DNA of 64,000 nt from Aspidapion aeneum (lineage: Eukaryota > Arthropoda > Insecta > Coleoptera > Brentidae): positions 82,245,321 to 82,309,320 of the forward strand of contig OY755040.1 in the NCBI GenBank assembly GCA_963576565.1. The letters are read 5' to 3'. The notes under the pieces were generated by a model. The model had not been told where the DNA came from. It did not search any database and saw only the letters and a program-made list of their open reading frames with translations. This document shows positions 32,166 to 42,615 of the stretch, piece after piece. The translations under genes were made by a program, and so were the position numbers. The first letter of the stretch is position 1, and each line of letters starts with the position of its first letter.

Positions 32166-32448
32166 TGAGAAACCACTCAAAAGTGAGCCACAATAGACCA
32201 ACTAGTGGTCGCAGTGGGAGGGCTGCAAGGCCCACTCACATATGAATCATCATCATCTACTTAACAAAACCAAATGTCAAAAAAATTGCGTAAAGGATAT
32301 TTTAAAGATGTTTTTGTATAAATAACATATTTATTTTGTTTTTTATCTGCATGTTTTATCGAAAAAAAAATTAGTCCATCGCCGAGTTTTCCAGGCGCCC
32401 AGTTGGCGGCGCCGAGTTGGCGTCCCATTCCGCATTGAAAATTTTTAG

Positions 32449-32550
32449 TTCCGATATTTCATCTGACTCCAGCATAACTTGCAGTCCACCCAAGAAGAGA
32501 AGAGTTAAAGAAGACACTTGTTCAGAGAAAGAAAATATTTTACCTGGAAA
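32449..32550 (+). pseudogene. Exon-like fragment with a basic nuclear-localisation-like motif
   Basis: AAAATTTTTAG (acceptor-like, ending 32448) is followed by an open frame reading SDISSDSSITCSPPKKRRVK, then EDTCSEKENILPGK, up to a donor-like GGAAA|GTACAT at 32551. PPKKRRVKED resembles a classical nuclear localisation signal. It lies about 25 bp outside the right end of the nested foldback, whose left side carries the THAP first exon on the same strand. A single decayed THAP-type gene split by the foldback is possible but unproven. Family not recognised. Confidence 0.4.
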
Positions 32551-32968
32551 GTACATTTGTAAAGTTCTAAGATGAAAAAAAATCATTTTAACAGATGCTA
32601 AGTGCAGTGGGCACTTAGCATGCTAACAGATTATTTTTACTCTTTTTTTTAGTGAAGAATTTTGTAAACACACAGACAGATAGATTTAAAGTTAAGTAAG
32701 TATTCATAAATTATGTATTATTCAAAGATAGAAAATCGTTGATAAAAAAATGCTAGTGGCACTCAAAATTTTTATTTCTCGCCGCCACTGACCTTATTTG
32801 TTCAAGACAAGCCAATAGAAATATTTTTGCGACGTTGTATGAGTCCGAAGTTACCAAACCGAAATTCTATTTTTATCCCTGTCTTGCTCATTAAATTCTT
32901 ATTTATATGTGGTCAATTGCGATAAAAGCTTGATATAATGGCAATTTAGGCCCATGCCGGGTCTACCT
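32551..32968. other. AT-rich interval, no gene seen
   Basis: AT-rich sequence with no coding, RNA or repeat signature recognised. It separates the exon-like fragment at 32449-32550 from the CCTTCCTAGC family fragment that begins near 32970. Confidence 0.4.
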
Positions 32969-32969
32969 G

Positions 32970-33026
32970 TAGGTCGGAAACAATACTTTCTCTAGCCATT
33001 GCTGAGCGGGCTAGGAAGGTAAAAAT
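32970..33026 (-). mobile_element. End fragment of the CCTTCCTAGC element family
   Basis: CTCTAGCCATTGCTGAGCGG then GCTAGGAAGG followed by TA is the complement of the left end of the 528-bp element at 55708. Only the terminal 55-60 bp are recognisable. Confidence 0.6.
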
Positions 33027-33639
33027 GTTTGTGCATTGCAATTTAATATATTTGATTGACCATAAAAGGCAAAAAAATGGTTCTAGTTAGTACAAGTTTA
33101 TTAACTTGGTTAAAACCCTTCTCGTTAGGACTAGGTCTTGAGATCTTAGTAACCAAGACTTTTTAGACTATTTGTCATACTTTTTTGGAAATACCCTTAA
33201 ATACAACAATTTTTTTTGCCAGGCGAACACTTTTTGGGTGTCTTGAATTTTTGTTTTTTTGAGGGGTAAACTATTCTTCTATATTTTGAGGGAACGCGGG
33301 GAGTGATGATACCTTACTTTGAAGGTCTATGAAATGTCTCTACAACCGTGTAATATTTTTGAAAATCTATCGATTTATTTTTATATTTGCCCCTAAAGTT
33401 TCTAAATTTACCATAAGGCAATAAAATAAAAATAAGAGGCACATGATAAAAAATAATTTTTTTATCCGGTTGTAGACAGTTAAGAGACCTTTAAAACACT
33501 TCACCCACTTTCCCTTTTCAAAATATAGGAGCAAAATTTACTCCTCCGAAAGCGTTAAAAAAATTTCAAAAAGTGTGCCCCTTACAAACGTTTTTCCAAA
33601 AACGAATGAAAAATAGCCGAATTAGCCGCTGTTAAAATA

Positions 33640-34147
33640 AATAGATCCATGATAGCCCCACTCTAAGTAAATTCCACGCTATATCAGCCTTGAAAACAGT
33701 CTCAATATCTTAGAAACAGAAGCTCCTACTAAGGTTTTAGCAGGAGACATAAATTATTGAGAACAACGTGTTCTACTAGATTCCGAGAACAGTTAAGGCA
33801 GTTACACGTTTGTGACATGTCCAACCTCTGTATTTATCATATGCGTACTGAGAGCAAAAAAAATCTGAAAAATGGCATGTCTTGAGTTGTTTTTATCTTT
33901 TTTTGTCAACCTACATCTTTTTATCCAGGGACAATGACAGTTTTACCTTTAATATTATACCAACATGACATATTTATTTTTTAATATATTTCTGGTTAGG
34001 GAATATGTTTCTTTTATGTCAAAGTCACGAAAGTGTAAAAGCGTACGGCAAGGACTATAGCAGATGTTTGAAACTGTCAAAAAAATGTCATTTGTATTAT
34101 TTTGACGGAAAGACGTCACGACGATATTGCTAAGATAGGTCAAAATA
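33640..34147 (-). mobile_element. Truncated CCTTCCTAGC-family copy
   Basis: The segment at 33650-33715 is the complement of the right part of the 55708-56235 element, and 34107-34147 (ACGACGATATTGCTAAGATA) is the complement of its left part. The LTR starting at 34149 cuts it off. About 380 bp between the two parts is unlike the reference copy. Confidence 0.5.
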
Positions 34148-34148
34148 C

Positions 34149-34556
34149 TGCTACAAATTTAAGTTATTTAAATTTTATAGTTAGAATGTTTAGTGTAGTA
34201 TTAGATTAACTTATTTTTGTATTCTTAGTCTAGGTTTTAGTTGCGTTGTCTATGACTCACACTCGTACTCAGACGCGAACCTTCTAGCAGAAACTAATAT
34301 ACTCGTGTATCGAAAAAGGACACATTGTTCGCAACCCTATATATAGGGCCGGATATCGCGCATTGGGAGTAAGTCAGAGATAACGAACTCTAGTAATCGC
34401 GAGATTTTAACATCAAGTTAATAGGCCGATTTCAGTAGTGAGTTATTAGCGAGTTATTAGTAAGTTACTTGCGTGTTTTGTACATAATTGTCGAAATAAA
34501 TTGACATATTGTTTTTGACATTTGCGAGTTTTAATAATTGTTGGGAACCCGTAACA
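34149..34556 (+). mobile_element. LTR of a gypsy-like retrotransposon (possibly solo)
   Basis: The 3' half matches the LTR at 38862-39055 (GATAACGA, AAGTTAATA, TTTCAGTAGTGAGTTATTAG, AATAAATTGACATAT, GAACCCGTAACA). It contains TATATA and AATAAA boxes consistent with promoter and poly(A) signals. Taking TGCTAC...GTAACA as the limits gives ATAC on both sides (34145-34148 and 34557-34560), as for a solo LTR. However, the following bases resemble a degenerate internal leader (TATTATGAAGTGAAATT against GGTATCCGAAGTGAGATT), so internal sequence may instead continue. Confidence 0.65.
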
Positions 34557-34842
34557 ATACTATTATGAAGTGAAATTTTTAGAACATTCATTTGTAGTTT
34601 AGCAACTGTTCTAATAATTTAACAAATTTTGTACCCTTAAACACATTTAATAGTTTTTAATATTTTTGAATTTGTGTGAGTGAGTGACAAATAGTTTTAA
34701 TAAGACCGAGAATGTTTTTAGAGATATATGACTTATTATTATAGGTTGGAAAAAAGATTAAAAAAAGGGCTTTTTTGTTTTTTAAGGGCCCAGTCAGTCA
34801 GTCTCAATAATTACATAGTGTTGTTAAATTTTTGGCTCCTGC

Positions 34843-34967
34843 TGTACTTTTAGGATTCAAGTCATTTAAGTTTGATAGTCCAAATTTACCCATCAAATTA
34901 AAACAAACATTGGGAGATAAAATTTTATATTGCTCTGGAAGCACTGTAAAAAAAATTCTAGAATTGT
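34843..34967 (+). other. Short coding-like stretch, unassigned
   Basis: One frame reads FKSFKFDSPNLPIKLKQTLG and DKILYCSGSTVKKILEL before a stop, without a start codon. The composition is protein-like but no family was recognised; it may be chance. Confidence 0.2.
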
Positions 34968-35154
34968 GATTTCACTCATTTTTAGAGGAAAAATAGTAAA
35001 AAATAAGATATTTGTTGCAATAATATGTTGGAACTCAATAAAATGTATTATTTCTTAGATTTTGAAAGTCAAAAAAGACCCTTCAAAAAACAAAAATAAA
35101 ATGCTTCTTGTGGACACCTAAAATATTTTTATCAGGAATAAGCGAAACAATTAC

Positions 35155-35424
35155 CTCTCTGGAGCACTTGGTCGTTAAATCCTTGACAACTTGCATAATT
35201 TGATGACACAACTCTTTGCTGGGAGCCAAAATTAGTGCCTTGACCAGTTGGTGCATGGAAGTTTGCTTGAAGTTTAAGATTTTCTGTATCACAGGAATTG
35301 CAAAGGCTGCTGTCTTGCCTGATCCAGTCCTCGCACGAATCAAAACATCTTTGCCTTCCAGCAGAAGAGGGATAGATTTTTCTTGGATCAAGGTTGGAGT
35401 GTGCCAGCCTAGTTTTGCTATAGC
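35155..35424 (-). pseudogene. Single exon of a DDX56-type DEAD-box RNA helicase
   Basis: A 90-codon frame on the minus strand is bounded by an acceptor (TTGACTAG|GCTATA at 35424) and a donor (AGAGAG|GTAATT at 35155), phase 0 at both ends. It begins [20 protein letters not shown], a Q motif with its upstream aromatic, then [11 protein letters not shown] (motif I, ATP-binding P-loop) and [10 protein letters not shown] (motif Ia). This order and the wording [15 protein letters not shown] fit the DDX56/Dbp9 branch, nucleolar helicases for large ribosomal subunit assembly. The DEAD, SAT and C-terminal RecA domain exons were not found in this window. It is either one real exon of a host gene with very long TE-filled introns, or a captured exon. 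The frame is intact, so 'pseudogene' here means fragment, not proven decay. Confidence 0.8.
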
Positions 35425-36826
35425 CTAGTCAATAGCAAAATAAAAGAACTTATTATTTTAGTTATTTTACATTATCATGCTATCCGAACCATTCATTTTA
35501 GTTACCTGACATTTAAGTACATAATATAATTTTTAGGCGCGTTTAGCAGTTTTTGTAAGTACTGAATTGAACTGAGCCGTCTATGTAACGCTCATTCGGG
35601 TGAAGTCGGCTCGAGTAGACTAACTGTGAGAGGAACATTCAGCGAGCGATATGATGATGCAGATGAAGGCCAGTATTATAATTTCGCCTTGTTGAAGTTT
35701 ACACTTCTGCCGTGTGGTTTTAAGCACACACAATTTTTTTTTTATTTCTTGATCCCAAAAATTTTGGAACCAAAGACTACTTGACATTGTTACATCTCTG
35801 TCCCTTTCTTTCTTTCGCTAGGGAGAAGGAGAAAGACATGCCAATGTTATAGCGATTTCGGCTTCACTGCTCTGAAGTCACTCGCGGGTAGAGCGGTAAC
35901 GTCACGAATCTCTCTCCGAGCACTCCGGGATTGATCTGAGATCGAGCGGGATTGCTCGCCTTCAGAGCAAGGGCGAACACGATTTTTCAAATACTTGCTC
36001 GAAATTTCCTAGTCTCTATAACGTCAACAAATAAAAAATATTGTTATTATTTTTTTATTTAAAATTTTTGGGTGCAATGAAGTCTATAAATGTAAATTTT
36101 CTAGATGTAAAACACGGAAAACACTTATAAAAACACAAATACACCAAAATTAGAAACAAATTAATCAGATCCAAAAAATGGGGTTATGTTTTTGTTTTGA
36201 TCTGACATGTTGCTCCGTCAAAAGAGATGGAGCAATTCCGAGCACCCGCTCGGATATTTGCGGGCAATAGTCGATCACGCAAATCTTTTTTAGAGCACTG
36301 CTTGTTTTTAAGTCGAACGCGTGCATCCGTTTCAGAGCAATTTTCGAGCACTCGAGGGCAGTTTTCGAGCAAAAGCGGATATCGCTATTAGACATTTTAG
36401 GCTTACAAATAGGGGTTAGTATCTCCTGATACATACTTAAAACCGAGCTTAAAACTCTTTTTTTAATTAGATGGCAGTAACATTCTTTTCACTTGGTTTT
36501 ATCATACCGCTAAATAAAATTGCAGTTAAATGGTTTTCAGTCCAGTGTGTGAAGTTACCGTCATTGTACTGTTAAAAACTTAAAAACTAAATCAATTAAA
36601 TTGAACCAAAACTCACTGAAACCGTGGATGTTGACCGAATATATATAACATAGAAAACCTATTCATGGCAAATTATTATATAAAATCCTAAATAAATAAT
36701 TAAAATTCAATATTTAATTGACTCTCAAATGAAATATGTAATCATCAAACTCGTGATCAAACTAAAAATATTAATGGCATCATCATTATGATCCCTTAGA
36801 CGATATTGAGGATCACATAATGCACC
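35425..36826. other. Intron-like interval, GC-richer patches, no gene seen
   Basis: Patches at 35810-35960 and 36190-36380 are richer in G and C and repeat CGAGCAC and CAGAGCAA boxes, partly inverted, suggesting a short repeat element. The 89-codon minus ORF there (36165-36434) was not recognised. No upstream helicase exon was found. Confidence 0.4.
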
Positions 36827-37960
36827 TTGGCAAACATTAATGTTTTGTTGCCAAAGGCGTCTCAAACACAATCGTTTGTTAACAATACGCAAAATCAAAA
36901 TAATGAAGATAAATCATATCATCCTCATTTAAATCCTCTTCACATTCCTACATTTGACAACAATCTTACTGATTTTAAATCTTTTATTTATTTTTTTAAT
37001 GAAATTGATAGAGATAAGCGCAAAAGTGACGTTGAAAAGTTGTGTCATTTAAAATCCCACCTAAAAGGCGAACCTTTAAATATAATGAACAACCTACCAA
37101 CTGTAAATTCATCATATGCTGAGGCAGTGACTTTGCTTAATGACAGGTACAATAATGAAAGTATTTTCATTTGTCATCATATTCACAAAATTTTGGATAT
37201 ACCGTCAATATCAAGGTGCTCCTGCTTTGACAGATTTTATTAGCAAAGTGAAACAACAGCTTGGTGCGTTATAAGATATGAATCAGCCTGTTGATGGCTG
37301 GGATATGCTTTTGATTTGTATTTTGTCAAAAAAGCTTGATCAATAAACCAAAAGCTCTTTTGATAGAGATTCTTCAAATTTGCCCACTGTCAAGGATTTT
37401 TTATCTTACCTTGGAAATAGATCAACGGTTTTAGAAGCTCTCAATTTACAAAAAACTTGTTAAAAAATAAAAGAAAAATCAGTCTATTTAACTACACAAT
37501 ATGACAAAAAACCCAAATGAGATGTAAAATGCACTTTCTGCTCTTTATTACATCATAAAACTTAATTGCAAAAAATTTAAAGCTAGTTTAGTTTCATAAA
37601 TAATAAATTTTGTTGACAGACAAAAGCTTTGTAACTTGTGCTTTAACACTCATCAAGGAAAATGTAAAATACTTTTTAGGTGTTCTACTTGCAAAAGGGA
37701 CCATAATGCGCTCTTTCATCAGGATTTACCACTTACTAATTCACCAAATTGATCAAATGACAATTCTAATGGGGAATTGTTGCATATTGTATGAATTATC
37801 CAGTTCGATGAGTGTCTTCTTTTACCAACAGTTATGTTAAAAGTAAGGGGTACTAATGATAAATATACAATGGTGAGGTGCTTAGTAGAGAAACTTTTAC
37901 TATAAAAATTGAACTTGCAAGAGCTGGGAACTCCACAAAAAACGATAAAGCTGTCCAATT
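36827..37960 (+). pseudogene. BEL/Pao retrotransposon gag (and start of protease), decayed
   Basis: HIPTFDNNLTDFKSFIYFFN, then SDVEKLCHLKSHLKGEPLN and YAEAVTLLNDRYNNESI, match the DUF1759 region of BEL/Pao gag, the capsid-like precursor. After frame changes come APALTDFISKVKQQLGAL, a KCTFCSLLHH zinc-knuckle-like box near 37530, CSTCKRDHNALFHQDLPLTN near 37700 and LLPTVMLKVRGTNDKYTMVR near 37825, which resembles the start of the aspartic protease. Several stops and shifts interrupt it, and neither the RT nor recognisable LTRs follow. A broken remnant. Confidence 0.75.
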
Positions 37961-38159
37961 GGATCTAAAATCTTGCATGTACGATTATGATCTAAACATC
38001 AACACCAGTATTTACTAAAGGGTCTAAAATGCTAAAGTCCGTAAAACTCGGTCTAGATTTTGGTTAAAGGTTTAACTTATATTTTTGACTAAAATGTAAT
38101 AGTTTTTAATATTCATATAATTGTTTATAAATAAGTTATCTTTTCTTTTTTTTTCTTAT

Positions 38160-38860
38160 TTTACAGGGCGTAAGTAACTCTACGACCATCCCAAAACTAT
38201 AACTTGATCTGGTTTAGTTTTAAAAAATTAAGTAGTAGTAATACCCTTTTTTTATTTATGTTCTCTGTGAAGGATGGTAGGGCCATTCCCGTTCTGCCTA
38301 GTGCAAAATAAAGATCTAAATTAGGTATTTTGTTTATTGGGCATTCAAGAAATATATTACAAAGATCCTCGACCTGTCCGCACTCGCAGTAGGGAGTTTC
38401 TTTGATGCTGATTTTATATAGATGTTGTGTTGTAAGACAATGTCCTGTTCTCATCCTAGTAATTGTTGTTATTTGGTGTCTGTTTAGAGTTCTTATATTT
38501 GTATGCCAGGGTTTGAAAGGGAAAGTAGTTTGTATTTTTCTATACCATCTTCCTATGTCTGTGTTTTGATTTTTCGAGTTTGTTCTAAATCATGCTAAGG
38601 TCTTCTTTGACATACAGAAAACGTCAGTATATGTTGGCTTCTTCCAATGGAGGCCAACTTATCTGGCATTTCATTCCCTTTTATATTAGAGTGTCCAGGG
38701 ATCTAACTCACTAAAATTTCTGTTATCTGTTTCAATAATTGTATCGTTATTTTGGTTTGTATAGTGATATAATCATTTCTAGCACTGATTTTATTTCTGT
38801 TCATTTTATCTATGGCAATTTTCGAATCTGTAAATATCATTATCGCGAAAGATCGAAGAC
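38160..38860 (-). pseudogene. Jockey-like LINE 3' end: RNase H and C-terminal segment
   Basis: Read on the minus strand from 38860: IFTDSKIAIDKMNRN, ITEILVSWIPGHSNIKGNEM and PDKLA, an RNase H domain with the catalytic His and GNE box. After shifts, MRTGHCLTTQHLYKISIKET and PYCECGQVEDLCNIFLECP follow, a Cys/His-rich C-terminal segment common in Jockey-type LINEs. The 3' untranslated part ends with GGGATGGTCGTAGAGTTACT and an A-rich tail near 38140. Truncated at its 5' side at the LTR fragment. Confidence 0.8.
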
Positions 38861-38861
38861 C

Positions 38862-39055
38862 CTATAAAAGGCCGGACATCGCGCGGCGAGAGTCAGTCAG
38901 AGATAACGAGCTGTAGTAATAGCGAGATATTAACACGAAGTTAATAAGTCGATTTCAGTAGTGAGTTATTAGTGACGTTTTTGTACATTGAGTAATAAAT
39001 TGACATATCGTTTGTGACATTTGCTCGTTTTATTTGTGGTAGTGAACCCGTAACA
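38862..39055 (+). mobile_element. LTR 3' part of a gypsy-like element
   Basis: CCTATAAAAGGCCGG is a TATA-box-like signal, followed by AATAAATTGACATAT and the end GTGAACCCGTAACA. Directly after it, TTGGTATCCGAAGTGAGA has the position of a primer-binding site. The LTR is truncated at its left side. It matches the LTR at 34149-34556. Confidence 0.75.
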
Positions 39056-39928
39056 ATTGGTATCCGAAGTGAGATTAACAAAACTGAATAGTGAAAATCC
39101 TTGCATAGTACCACCGGCTAGGACAATTAGACAGAAGAACTGTAAGTGATAGTGTTCTATTCATAAACCAGAAAAGATATTCAAGAACCGACTTCGACAT
39201 TATCTTTAAGTCTAAAAATTGACAGAGAGGAAGAATTTTCAGAATATTCCATAATATTCGACGTTCTATTTTAGAACTAAAAGAGATATTCAATAAGCAA
39301 CTTCGACATTAGGTTATTGGCCCAGAAAGGGAGAATCTAAGGGATTTTCTAGAAAATTCCATAACATTTTAAGACGTTCTATTCACAAACTAAAAGAGAT
39401 ATCTGAGAACCAACTTCGACATTAACCTTACAGCCTAAAAATTGATAATTAGAGATTTTTTGGAATATTCCATCACATTCTACGACGTTCTACTCCAGAA
39501 CCAGAAGAGGTATCCAAAAAGCGACTTCGACATTAGCTTAGTAATTTTAAAAGTAAGAATTAGAAAGAATTTCCAGAATATTCTATAACATTCTTTGACG
39601 TTTTATCCGAGAACCAGAAGAGATAAACAAAAACCGACCTCGACATTAGCTTAGTTATTTTAAAAGTAAGAATTAGAAAGAATTTCTAAAATATTGCATA
39701 ACATTCTACGACGTTCTATTCGAGAACCAAAAGACATAATCAAAAAGCGACTTCTACATTTGCCTAGTAACCGATAGAGTGAGAAATTACTGCATTTACT
39801 TAAAAATTCCAGAACATTCCATTAATTTCTATTTACGAATCAGAAGAGATATTGAAAAACCGTCTTCGACATTAGCTTTTTAGCCCTAAAATTTAGTTTA
39901 GTTTAGTTTAGAGAGATCTGTCAGAAAA
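39056..39928 (+). repeat. Leader of the gypsy-like element with seven ~111-bp tandem units
   Basis: GTTCTATTC-like starts recur near 39154, 39264, 39376, 39487, 39600, 39714 and 39825, each followed by GAACCAGAAGAGATATCC and CGACTTCGACATTAGC. Spacing is about 110-115 bp. The array lies between the presumed primer-binding site and the gag start. Confidence 0.8.
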
Positions 39929-40845
39929 TTGATGCTTACTACACAAGGATTGGCAAAGATGGAAGAACTAACTAAAATGATGCAGGCTCTAGCAGCTGAA
40001 ATGACTCAAAACCATTTGACTATGGAACAAAACCAGAACGATATGAGACAGACCATTGAACAAAACCAGAATGACATGAAGCAGACCATGGAACAAAACC
40101 AGGACAACATAAAACATACCATGGATAACGTGAAACAGACCATGAAACAAAATCAGAACGATATGAAACAGACATTTGAGCAGAGATTAGATGGCATTCA
40201 AGAAAACTTCGATCAAATAAAGAGCAACTCTGAACAGCTGATAGAAGAGTTCAAGACAGCAACCGAAGAATGTGCAGAATGTAGAAGAAAAGGTACAAAA
40301 CAAAATGCAGAATGTTGAACAAAAAGTGGAGACAAGCTACAGAATGTGAGAGAAGAAGTTTTTTAAACAGTGGAAGAAAATTCCAGGACATGTCAAAACA
40401 GCTTATACAGCTTCAAAAAGAACAGAACAAAATAAAAGCTCAGAGATGTGTTGTGAATTCCAACCAAAACATTAAGACTCCAAATTTCGATGGTACGTCT
40501 TCTTCTACTTCACCTACAAAGCACAGTTTGAAGCGGCCGCTGCTGCAAATGACTGGGACGATGACGAAAAAGCTAGAGCTTTGTTAATAGCTCTACGAGA
40601 ACCTGCTCTGGGACTTTTACAGTCTATTCCAGCTGAACAAAAACAATGCTGAGTTACAATGCTTTAGTAGCAGCATCAAAAAGAAGGTATGAAGATGAAC
40701 ATTTAGGAAATTTACATTGGTCAGAATTAAATATTCGTCAACAAAGATCAGGAGAATCATTACAAGAGTATGAAGCCGATATGAACAGGCTGATGTATTT
40801 GACTTGCCCAAAAATACCAGAAAATTACTGTGACGCTGTAAAAAG
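39929..40845 (+). pseudogene. Gypsy-like gag with N-terminal coiled-coil repeats, frameshifted
   Basis: The frame from 39929 reads GLAKMEELTKMMQALAAEMT and then a repeat of QNQNDMKQTMEQ five to six times, a long helical, coiled-coil-like region. After a shift near 40316 the capsid part follows: KTPNFDGTSSFYFTYKAQF, WDDDEKARALLIALREPALG and LLQSIPAE, then, after another shift near 40640, SYNALVAASKRRYEDEHLG and GESLQEYEADMNRLMYLTCP. This corresponds to the retrotransposon gag capsid region that packages element RNA. Similarity ends at about 40840; no zinc knuckle, protease or RT follows, so the element is truncated. Shifts make it non-functional. Confidence 0.75.
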
Positions 40846-41793
40846 CCCGTTGAGTGCCATCTTGTGGCAGTGTAAAAGCACGTTGGGTGTCAATTTGTGA
40901 CACTTAAAACGTTGGTCGACATTTGCGACACTAATAAAACGTTGTAATCACTCTATTAATTACTGAGTAATTAAACAAATATCTGGAAGCAGAACTGTAT
41001 TTCCCAGCTAGGTAAAACATTGACATGCCCGGTAACCTTTATACAGTAGAGAAGGGGGGTTCAGAAATAAGAAAAATTCAAGCGCCACATGTGTTTTAAT
41101 GCCAATGTCTTACAAAAAGGATCTTAATTTGAAATACAGTTCGACTTAAATGTTGTAGCCAAACCATGAAACTCTACTCACTTCCGAGGCTTTCAGATTA
41201 ATTGTGTAATTAAAAAAACAAAAAAAAACTGATAAAATTTTGAACGGTTTCTAAATGAATCAAAATGACACAAATAGATAACAATTTACAGGTAGACGGA
41301 CATCTCCAACAGGTCATTGTGTACCTACATTTGAGTCAGTAGTGCGAGACTCCATTACCTACTTTAATGGTTTTTAAAAAGAAAATACACTCCAAAATCA
41401 TTCCATCACGAAATCAGAGCATGCATCAAACCCAGGAATATTCGAACACTCAACCAATTCCCATACGAGTAAAGCCATACTAAGTGTAGAATTTAGTTGC
41501 ATTTTAGTTATATTTTTAGTCAAAAGTTTCCTTTGCTTCTTATATATGTGTTCTCTAAGACATATATTTTGACGCGATTTTTGTAAAATACTTTTACATT
41601 AATACAGTTGTTTCTGAACTTTGAACGTGAACATACGCCATCCAACCACTGCTTAAACTCGACATGACGATGCTCAGATGTTAAGTTTTCTGCATAACCC
41701 TTCGATCCGACTGGTTTAGATAATAACTTTATTTAACTATGATTATATATTAATTTAAATAATATCAAAATACGATTTTGTTTATTGTTTTAG
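40846..41793. other. Interval without recognised gene
   Basis: The start (40846-40930) has imperfect repeats of AAAGCCCGTTGAGTGCCA / AAAGCACGTTGGGTGTCA. The rest is AT-rich; TTTATTGTTTTAG ending at 41793 is an acceptor-like sequence for the following ORF. Confidence 0.4.
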
Positions 41794-42615
41794 TCCTGGT
41801 TTTTATCCCTCGTTTATCCCCAATTTACAAAATTGCAAGTGAAGAAAAAATTGAGAAATTATTCCAGGAAATTAAAAAATTAATTGAATTGCTGGCAAAA
41901 ATGGAAAATGATTATGAAGAAAATAAATTAAAATCAGAAAAGAAAATTGGCGAGCTAGAGAAAATTATTGCAGGCAAAGAAGAAACGATAAGAAGACTTA
42001 AAAGGAAAACTGTCGATTTCCAAGATGAAGTTTTTGCAGCAGAACAAAACCTGGAAGAAAAAATTAAAGATCAGAACATTATCATCCAAAATCTCAAAAA
42101 ACAGTTGTTGCAAGCAAAACAAAAGGTTAAAACAGAACAAAAAGTGACTGAGGACGCCACTAAAAAATATGAAAAATTGACATCAGAGGAGTACCTGAAT
42201 TTTGAAGAAATAGCAAAGAAAAATAATGACTTAAACAACCAGCTAAGAGATCGTAACCATAAACTGGAAGACTTGAGAAAAGAACACCAAAATTACAACA
42301 AAGAAATGATTTTGTTGAAAAAAACTGTTCAATTGGAAACAAAAAAAAGACATAAGATTGGAGGATAAAGAAATACAAGTGGACGAAATTGAATGCCAAA
42401 AAGTAAGTGATGGTATAGAAGAGGAGAGGCAGAAACTGATTAAAAAACTCGAAGAAAAAAATTATGAAATAGAAACAATAAGTAAGGAATTCAAAAAAAT
42501 AGCTTCTCTAAATAGTGAAAAAGAAAGAGACATACGAGGCTATGAAAAAAATATTGTTATAATTAAAATAGAGTTGGGGCCACTTTGTTATATTATTTTT
42601 TTTTATATAATATAA
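41794..42615 (+). pseudogene. Coiled-coil protein fragment with one frameshift
   Basis: After an acceptor-like TTATTGTTTTAG, the frame reads SPIYKIASEEKIEKLFQEIK and runs about 180 codons of Lys/Glu-rich heptad-type sequence (for example KKIGELEKIIAGKEETIRRL). At the A8 run near 42341 the frame ends (GG* at 42366), but a one-base shift continues RLEDKEIQVDEIECQKVSDG through EERQKLIKKLEEKNYEIETI to about 42560. The continuation keeps the same style, so a single indel in the homopolymer separates them; a sequencing error is possible. Coiled-coil proteins are too alike for a family assignment. It may be an exon of a host gene or a retrocopy. Confidence 0.55.

Larger units (their letters stand above)
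22695..32255 (+). mobile_element. LOA/R1-like LINE, 9.56 kb with nested insertions, 14-bp target duplication
   Basis: The perfect direct repeat TCTACTTAACAAAA lies at 22681-22694 and 32256-32269. Between them, in order: 5' leader with GGTGGCCATTTATGGCC, ORF1, ORF2 with an APE-type endonuclease, reverse transcriptase, RNase H and a C-terminal Cys/His segment, then a GCAGTGGGAGGGCTGCAAGG 3' region ending in (TCA)n. This gene order with RNase H and a short simple-repeat tail suits the LOA/I/R1 group. The LINE is split by two TA-flanked elements (23106-24765 and 26567-29215) and has about 1.2 kb of foreign or rearranged sequence at 25220-26430. Many stops and shifts show it is dead. Confidence 0.85.
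20080..32425. repeat. GGCGCC-ended foldback, copy 2, greatly expanded by nested insertions
   Basis: The left end (20080-20110, GAACTCGGCACCGCCGACTG) and right end (32385-32425, GGCGCCCAGTTGGCGGCGCC) are inverted GC-rich arrays. A 180-bp segment follows inside each end (20110-20290; 32260-32375 plus 22605-22694). Removing the LINE at 22695-32255 restores a continuous foldback about 2.8 kb long, centred near 22120. It is the counterpart of 12424-14775. Confidence 0.75.

Noticed and set aside
36165..36434. 89-codon minus ORF as the upstream helicase exon
   Set aside because: No helicase motif, and no donor in the required place and phase.
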